Shown here: positions 53,881-61,200 of the stretch, piece after piece
Layout: each line of letters starts with the position of its first letter
Numbering within the stretch: position 1 is the first letter of the stretch
Source: Caulobacter sp. 602-2
Lineage (GTDB): Bacteria > Pseudomonadota > Alphaproteobacteria > Caulobacterales > Caulobacteraceae
Assembly: GCF_011043625.1 (NCBI RefSeq)
Contig: NZ_JAAKGT010000012.1
Coordinates: forward strand, 62,001 to 126,000
Length of the DNA stretch: 64,000 nt
Direction of reading: 5' to 3'
Notes under the pieces: model-generated
Seen by the model: only the letters and a program-made list of their open reading frames with translations
What the model was told of the DNA's origin: nothing
Database searches by the model: none
Translations under genes and position numbers: made by a program

Positions 53881-53992
53881 CGCGACGACTCGCGGGTGAA
53901 TGGGCTAGATCGACGCATAGGTTGCGTTTTTCGCGCGATCGGCCAAGACAAGTTCAAGACGGGCCAAGTTCAAGACAGGCGAGGGGGATGTC

Positions 53993-54277
53993 ATGCTGCT
54001 GCTGAAGCCGGAAGATTTCGAAGCGTGGGTGGGCAAGCAGGTGCGCGTCGCCACCGTTCCGCATCCGGTCGAGATCACCCTGGCGGCGATTTTCCGCCCC
54101 GGCTATCCGAACGACATCCGCGAGCCCTTCTCGCTGATGTTCGAGTCGCCGATGAACATCAGCCTGATCGACGGGGCCTACGAATTCGACTGCGGCAAGG
54201 GGGGGCCGCACACGATCGTCATCACCCAGCTGAAGCCGCTGCCCAACGCACGGGTCTACCAGGCCATCTTCAACTGA
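53993..54277 (+). CDS. DUF6916-like small protein
   Basis: 94 residues, compact and beta-rich: LLLKPEDFEAWVGKQVRVATVPHPVEITLAAIFRPG, REPFSLMFESP, ISLIDGAYEFDCGKGGPHTIVITQLKP and RVYQAIFN. The pattern agrees with small DUF6916-type proteins found beside phage-tail-collar genes. The fold resembles a short jelly-roll or beta-sandwich. It is divergent to the GNAT gene and convergent with the collar gene, from which a 16-bp perfect hairpin separates it. Confidence 0.75.
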   Translation: MLLLKPEDFEAWVGKQVRVATVPHPVEITLAAIFRPGYPNDIREPFSLMFESPMNISLIDGAYEFDCGKGGPHTIVITQLKPLPNARVYQAIFN

Positions 54278-54316
54278 CGGCGCCGGCTGGGCCGAAAAAG
54301 CGCGATCAGAAATAGA

Positions 54317-54352
54317 AAACGCCGGCCCGTGGACAGCCACGGGCCGGCGTTT
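54317..54352. terminator. strong bidirectional terminator
   Basis: AAACGCCGGCCCGTGG and CCACGGGCCGGCGTTT form a perfect 16-bp stem with an ACAG loop between the convergent DUF6916-like and tail-collar genes. Confidence 0.92.
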
Positions 54353-54365
54353 CCGTATTCGGTGA

Positions 54366-54983
54366 TCAGTTGCGCGACGGGAAGATGCCGGCGGTGCAGA
54401 TGATCGATTGCAGGCCCAGATAGGGTTGCATGGAGTCGAACGGCTGGCTGTTGCCGGTGACGCCGACGGTGACGCTGCCGGCGATGCCGGCGACGTTGCC
54501 CGCGCTCAGGTTGACGGCGGTGCCCGCCGTGCCGGCCGGGGCGAAGATGCTGGCCGACGAGAAGTTGGTGGCGTCGTAGGCGTTACAGATCTGGGCGTTG
54601 GCGGTCGGTTGCACGGCTTGCGAGCCGTTTGCGACGCCGCTCAGAGCGGTGACGTTCACCGTCGGCGAGCCGGTCGGGGTGAACACGGCCGCGTGGTTGT
54701 GCGCCGGCATGTTGAGGATGCTCAGGGTGGTGGTCGGCGAACCCGCCATCTCGCCCTGGACGTAGGTCGGCAGGCCGGGGCCTTGGCCCGGGCCGATCGC
54801 GGCGCGGCCGCGCAGGTCCGGCAGGGAGAAGGTCGTCTGGCCGTTGCCGCCGAAGGTGGTGCCGAGCAGCGAGAACAGGGCGGTGTTCTGAGCGATGCTG
54901 ATGATCTGACCGTTGCAATACATGAAGTTGCGCGGGGCGAAGTTGCCCGCGAACTGCACGATCATCGCCATATAGAAGTCCAT
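54366..54983 (-). CDS. phage-tail-collar domain protein
   Basis: 205 residues from ATG 54983, with GGGAGGG 9 bases upstream. The collar domain is AMIVQFAGNFAPRNFMYCNGQIISIAQNTALFSLLGTTFGGNGQTTFSLPDLRGRAAIGPGQG, diagnostic of tail-fibre/microcystin-dependent (MdpB) proteins. The GSPT/Ser/Thr-rich middle and QPFDSMQPYLGLQSIICTAGIFPS ending also fit. No other phage genes are near, so it is not a prophage remnant in the usual sense. Such proteins exist as stand-alone bacterial genes. The partner may be the autotransporter downstream. Confidence 0.9.
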   Translation of the reverse strand: MDFYMAMIVQFAGNFAPRNFMYCNGQIISIAQNTALFSLLGTTFGGNGQTTFSLPDLRGRAAIGPGQGPGLPTYVQGEMAGSPTTTLSILNMPAHNHAAVFTPTGSPTVNVTALSGVANGSQAVQPTANAQICNAYDATNFSSASIFAPAGTAGTAVNLSAGNVAGIAGSVTVGVTGNSQPFDSMQPYLGLQSIICTAGIFPSRN

Positions 54984-55130
54984 AGTGTCGGGCCCTCCCA
55001 CAATGTTGAGTTGCTAGGCTATACAGCGACGCCCCTAGCGCGCAAGACGCTCGTTTCACGCGGCCGCCCCAGCTCCGATCAGGCGCGCGGCAAGTCCCGG
55101 AAATCCCTTGAAAACCGGTCACGCACATCG

Positions 55131-55179
55131 GTGTCTCAACTTTGGGACACACCCTTGACGCGTGATGTGACAATTCACA
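55131..55179. promoter_or_regulatory. two dyads in the collar/autotransporter divergent region
   Basis: The 314-base gap 54984..55297 separates divergent genes. TGTCTCA-ACTT-TGGGACA (around 55132..55149) is a near-perfect dyad. TGTGA-CAAT-TCACA (55166..55179) is a perfect inverted repeat shaped like a CRP/FNR-family half-site pair but with a 4-base instead of 6-base spacer. TTGACG (55155..55160) could be a -35 box. Control is therefore likely but the regulator is unknown. Confidence 0.5.
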
Positions 55180-55297
55180 CGGGAAACGCCTTGGGGCTGT
55201 GCATAATGTACAGTTACGTGTAGTGGGCTGTTAATGCGCGCGGACGGAGAGTCCGGGGCGGACAACCGCGCGTGGATAATTGGGGCTGGGGAAATCG

Positions 55298-58200
55298 ATG
55301 TTCCAGGGGTGGCTGACCCGCGTTCTGCGGGATTTGGCGTCGTTCGCGACCAAGGGTGAAAAGCTCGAGCGGCGTGCGGGAGGCCTGCGGCTTCGTCACG
55401 TCGCCATTGCGCTGTTCGCCATGCTGACGACCTTGGCGCCGACGCTGGCGGCCGCATCCACCGGGTGCGCCGCCGTCAACGCCGGTGCGCTGAACCAGAC
55501 CACCAGCATCGCCAGCGGCGCGGTGACCAGCACCGACGCGCGGCAGAACACGGGCGCGGCCACCTTCCAGGGCGTCAATGTCAACCTGACCGGGGGGGCC
55601 TTGGCGCAAAGCAGATGGTATCCGGGCGGGCCTCACAGTTTCGCCGTCGGCGACACGATTTCGGTCACGATGACCTCGACCGGACCGCTGGTTCAGTTCC
55701 AGCGGTCGACGGATTCGGGCGGAACGGTCACCAATATCGGGGTCGGGGGCGGAACCTATGCCTACGGCCCGACTGCGACCGAGTTCGCGTTCCAGACCCG
55801 CATCGCTCCGAGCTCGGACGGGACGGCCACGACCACGGCCACCTGCACGCCCGCCCCGCCGACGATCTCGGGCCTGTCGCCGAACGAAGGCTCGACCGCG
55901 GGCGGCACCTCGGTGACGCTCGCCGGTCAGAACTTCCTGGGCGCCAGCGTCACCGTCGACGGCGTCACGGTCACCCCGACCACGCATAACGACACCACGA
56001 TCGTCTTCACCACGCCCGCCCATGCGGCCGGCCTGGTCAGCGTCGCCGTGACCACCACCGGCGGCACGGCGATGTCCAGCTTCACCTATGTCGCGCCGCC
56101 GACGGTGACCTCGGTCACGCCGAACGCCGGCCCGCTCACCTCCGGCACGTCCGTCACCCTCGCCGGCACGAATTTCCTCAACGCCTCGGCCGTGGCCTTC
56201 GGGGGCACGCCCGCCGTCGGCTTTGTCGTCAACGGCGCCAGCCAGATCACGGCGGTCGCCCCGGGCGGCTCGGCTGGCACGGTCAACGTCCGCGTCACCA
56301 CCGTCGGCGGCACCAGCGCCACCGCTGTGGCCAACCAGTACACCTACCTCGCCGCGCCCACGATTTCCTCGCTCACGCCCAGTTCGGGACCCACGGGCGG
56401 CGGAAACAGCGTGAACATCGCTGGCACGGGCCTCTCGAACGCCACGCTGACCGTCGACGGCGTGACCGTGACGCCGAATTCGACAAGCCCGACCTCCGTC
56501 GTGTTCACCACGCCCGCGCACGTCGCCGGCTCTGTGCCGGTTGTCGTGACCACCGCCGGCGGCTCGGCCTCGTCCAGCTTCAACTATGTCGCGGCGCCGA
56601 CGATCTCGTCGCTGTCGCCCGCGGCGGGTACGACGGCCGGTGGAACGTCCGTGACGATCAGCGGCACGAACCTCAGCGGGGCTACCCTCACCGTCGACGG
56701 CGCGAGCGTGACGCCGACGTCCGTCAATCCGACGTCGGTCGTGTTCACGACCCCGGCCCACGCGTCCGGGAGCATCGTCGTGGCCGTCACGACGGCCGGC
56801 GGCACGGCCACGTCCGGCTTCACGTTCGTCGCGCCGCCGATCGCCGGCTCGGCGAGCTACGGCTCGATCATCGCCTATAACGACGGCTCGAACCTGACGA
56901 CGAACATCGGCCTGTCATTCTACCTCACGGGGGGCGACACGCCGACCAGCTATGCGGTCGGTTCGGCGACCACGGCCCAGGGCGGCAGCGTCAGCGTCGA
57001 CAGCAGCGGGAACGCGACCTATACGCCGCCCGTCGGCTATCGCAACGCCAACGACAGCTTCACCTTCACGGCGACCAACGCCGGCGGCACCTCGGCGCCG
57101 GCGACGGTCACCGTCACGATGGGCAATCCGACGATCCTGCTGACCCTGCCGTCGGCCACCGGCACCGTCGAACGGGTCTATAACGCCGGCGGCAACCCCG
57201 TCACCTTCTCGGGCGGCCGGGCGACCTACACCGTCAACAGCATCAACGGCCTGCCTTCGGGCCTGAGCGCCGTCGGCGCCGTCATCAGCGGCACGCCGGC
57301 GGTCCAGGGGTCCTTCACCGTCACCGTGAACGTCACCGACAGTTCGCTGGGCGCTGGTCCGTACAACGCCAACACCACGGCGATCTTGTCGGTGGGCACC
57401 CCGCCGGCTCCGGTGGCCTCGTCCTTCTCCATCACCGGCCTGACCTACAACAGCGGTTCGGCCACGGCGACGACCTTCAGCGCGGCTCCGCACGCCACCG
57501 AAAGCCCGACCGGCTACCAGGTCGGCGCCTCGTCCTATGGCGGGACGGTTTCCGTCGATAGCGCCGGCCTGATGAGCTACACCCCGCCGGTCGGCTTCCG
57601 CGGCACCGACACCTTCAACTGGGTCGCCACCAACGCCGGCGGCACCTCGAACGTCGGCCAGGTCTTCGTGACCGTGAACAATCCGGTGTTCTCGCTCACC
57701 CTGCCGGCGGCCACCGGCCAGGTGGGCGTCGCCTACAACGCCGTCGCCTCGCCCGTGACCATCAGCGGCGGCAACCCGCCCTACAACAGCTACTCGGCCA
57801 CGGGCCTGCCTGCCGGCCTGACGATGAATAGCTCGGGCGTCATCAGCGGCACCCCGACCACGGCGACCAACGCCACGGTCGTGGTCACCGTCACCGACAA
57901 CTCGGCCGGCAACGGCAGCTACACCAGCACGGCCTCGGCCTCGCTGAGCATCGCCCTGCCGAACATCACCCTGTCGCCTGCCGCCGGCGCCCTTCCAGGA
58001 GCCCAGGCAGGCGCGTCGAGCTACAGCCAGGGCATCTCGGCCTCGGGCTCGATCGCGCCCTATACCTTCGCCGTCACCGCCGGCGCCCTGCCTCCGGGCA
58101 TGAGCCTCAGCAGCGGCACGATCTCCGGCACGCCGACCAGCACCGGGACGTTCAACTTCACCGTCACCGCCACCGACGGCAGCGGCAACAACTACCAAGG

Positions 58201-61200
58201 GCAGGCGGCCTACAGCATCACGGTCTCCGCGCCGACGATCGCCGTTGCGTCGACGCCCGATCCGCTGCCGCGAGGCACGGTTGCGGCCAGCTACAGCGCC
58301 AGCTTCTCCGCCAGCGGCGGCACGGGGCCCTACACCATCACCCTCGACAGCGGCACGCTGCCGGACGGCCTCAACTTCTCGGCCGGCGGCATCTCGGGCA
58401 CGCCGACCGAGGGCGGTTCGTTCCCGATCGTCATCCGGGCCCAGGACTCGACCGCCGGCGGCACGTACTCCGGAACGCAGAGCTTCACGCTGATCGTCGA
58501 TGCGCCGACCATCGTCCTGTCGCCGGCCTCGCCGCTGACCGGCGGTACGATCGCGGCTCCCTACACCGCCACCGTCAGCGCTTCGGGCGGCACGGGGGGC
58601 TACACCTTCGCGGTCACGGGGTCGCTGCCTCCGGGCCTCACCCCGTCGCTCGTCGGCGGCAACCTGCAGATCAGCGGCACGCCGACCGGCGCGGGGACCT
58701 ACAACTTCACCGTCACGGCCACCGACTCCAGCACGGGCGGCGGCAGCGGCGCGGGCGGCGCCTATACCGGCGCTCTGCCTTACGCCATCACCATCGCCGC
58801 GCCGACGCTCTCGCTGACGCCGAACACGCCGGTGACCAACGCGACGATCGCCAGCGCCTACACCCGCACCTTCACGGCGTCGGGCGGCACTGCGCCCTAC
58901 ACCTACAGCTGGGCCGGCAACCTGCCGACTGGCATGACCATTACCGGCAACGTGCTCTCGGGCACGCCGACGGAAGGGGGCGGTCCGTTCAACTTCAGCG
59001 TCACCGCGACGGACAGCTCGGCGGGCACCGGGCCGTTCCAGATCACCCAGAACTACGGCCTGACGGTTGACGCGCCGACCATCACGGTCTCGCCCGGAAC
59101 CCTGACGGCGGTCGCGACCGGCACGACGGTGAACCAGTCGATCACCGCCAGCGGCGGCACGGCCGGCTACACCTTCTCGCACACCGGCACGCTGCCGACC
59201 GGCCTTGGCCTGTCGACCGGCGGCCAGATCACGGGCACGACGACGGCCGCGGGCACGTTCAACTTCACGGTCACGGCTCAAGACTCCAGCACCGGCGCCG
59301 GCCCCTATACGGGCTCGCAGGCCTACAGCTGGACCATCGACGCGCCGACGATCACCCTGGATCCGATCTCGCCGGCCAACGGCCAGATCGGCGCCGCCTA
59401 CAACCGGACCCTCACCGCCACCGGCGGCGTGGCCCCCTACCAGTACGCGGTCGTGGGCGCGATGCCGGCCGGCCTGTCGCTGTCCTCCAGCGGCCAGATC
59501 ACCGGCACGCCGACCCATGGCGGCGCCTACAGCTTCACGGTCACCGCGACGGACTCGTCGACGGGCGCCGGCGCGCCGTTCCTCGGCACGCGGACCTATA
59601 CGGGCACGTTCAACGCCCCGGCCCTGACCCTCACGCCCAGCACGCTGAGCGGGATGAAGGCCGGCGTCGCCTACACCGCCACCATCACGGCCGGCGGCGG
59701 CACGGCGCCCTATACCTACTCCATGTATGGCGGAACCGTGCTGCCGCCTGGTCTCAGCCTGTCCACGACTGGCGAGATCACCGGCACGCCGACGGCGTCG
59801 GGCACCTTCAGCTTCACGATCGCGGCCCAGGATTTCTCCACCGGGATCGGTCCGTACACCGTGGCCAGGGCGTACATCAACGTCGTGGTCGACGCGCCGA
59901 CGCTGACCATCACGACGGCGGCCGGCCTGCCGGCGGCGACCCAGCACACGGCCTACAACCAGGCCATCGACACCGCCGGGGGCACCGCGCCCTATCAATA
60001 CAGCGTGGTCTCCGGCGCCACTCCGCCCGGGATCACCCTCGGCGGCGGCGGCGTGCTCTCGGGCACGCCGACGGCGGTGGGCTCGTACAACTTCACCGTC
60101 CGGTCGCAGGACAACACCACGGGCGGCGCCTACGCCACGACCAAGGCCTTCACCCTGGACGTGAACGTCCCGGCTCCGCCGACCGCGAACGCGGTCAGCG
60201 CGACCGTGGCCGCCAACAGCACCACCAACACGATCGCTCCGAACCTGACCGGCGTGCCGGCCACGTCGGTCGCCATCGCCAGCGCCCCGAGCCACGGCAC
60301 GGCGACGCTGGTCGGAGCGGGCGCCAGCGCCACCTTCGACTACGTGCCGACGGCCGGCTTCTCGGGTACGGACAGCTTCACCTATACGGGCGGCAACGCG
60401 GGCGGGTCTTCGGCCCCGGCCACGGTCAGCGTCACGGTGACGGCCCCGACCCTGGTGGTCGCCGGCACGCCGGTCGACGGCATCGTCGCCACCGCCTATC
60501 CCGGCGCGACCTTCACGGCCTCGACGGGCACGGCGCCCTACACCTTCACCGTCGTCGGCGCCTCTCTGCCGACGGGTCTGGCGCTCAGCACGGCCGGCGT
60601 CCTCTCGGGGACCCCGACCGCGGCCGGGACGTTCAACGCGGTGATCAAGGCCACCGACGCCTATGGCGCCGAGGGCCAAGGGACCTTCCCGATCAACATC
60701 CTGGCTCCCCTGGTGACGATCACCGCCCCGACGGCCGGCGCCCTGCCGACCGCCACGGCCTTCGTCCCCTACAGCCAGACCTTCACGGCCACGGGCGGGG
60801 TGGCGCCGCACACCTTCGCGGTCACCTCCGGCGCCCTGCCGGCCGGCCTGACCCTGACCTCGGCGGGCGCGCTCTCCGGTTCGGCCACGGTCACCGGTTC
60901 GTTCGCCTTCACCGTGACGGCGAGCGACGGTTCGGTGGCGCCGGGTCCCTATCCGGGTCCTGGGGTCGCCTACACCCTGGTGGTCGGCGCGCCGGCCATG
61001 ACCCTGTCGCCGGCGGCGGGTCCGCTTCCGGCGGGCACGGCCACCGTGCCCTACACCGCCACCTTCTCGGCGGCGGGCGGCACTTCGCCCTACAGCTACG
61101 CGGTCACCGCCGGCGCCCTGCCGAACGGCCTGACCCTGAGCACGGGCGGCGTGATCTCGGGCGCTGCGCTGCAAAGCGCCACGGGCGTGGCCAACTTCAC

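Noticed and set aside
54366..54983. Prophage remnant suggested by the tail-collar protein
   Set aside because: No capsid, terminase, portal or integrase gene is adjacent. Stand-alone collar proteins occur as ordinary bacterial genes.
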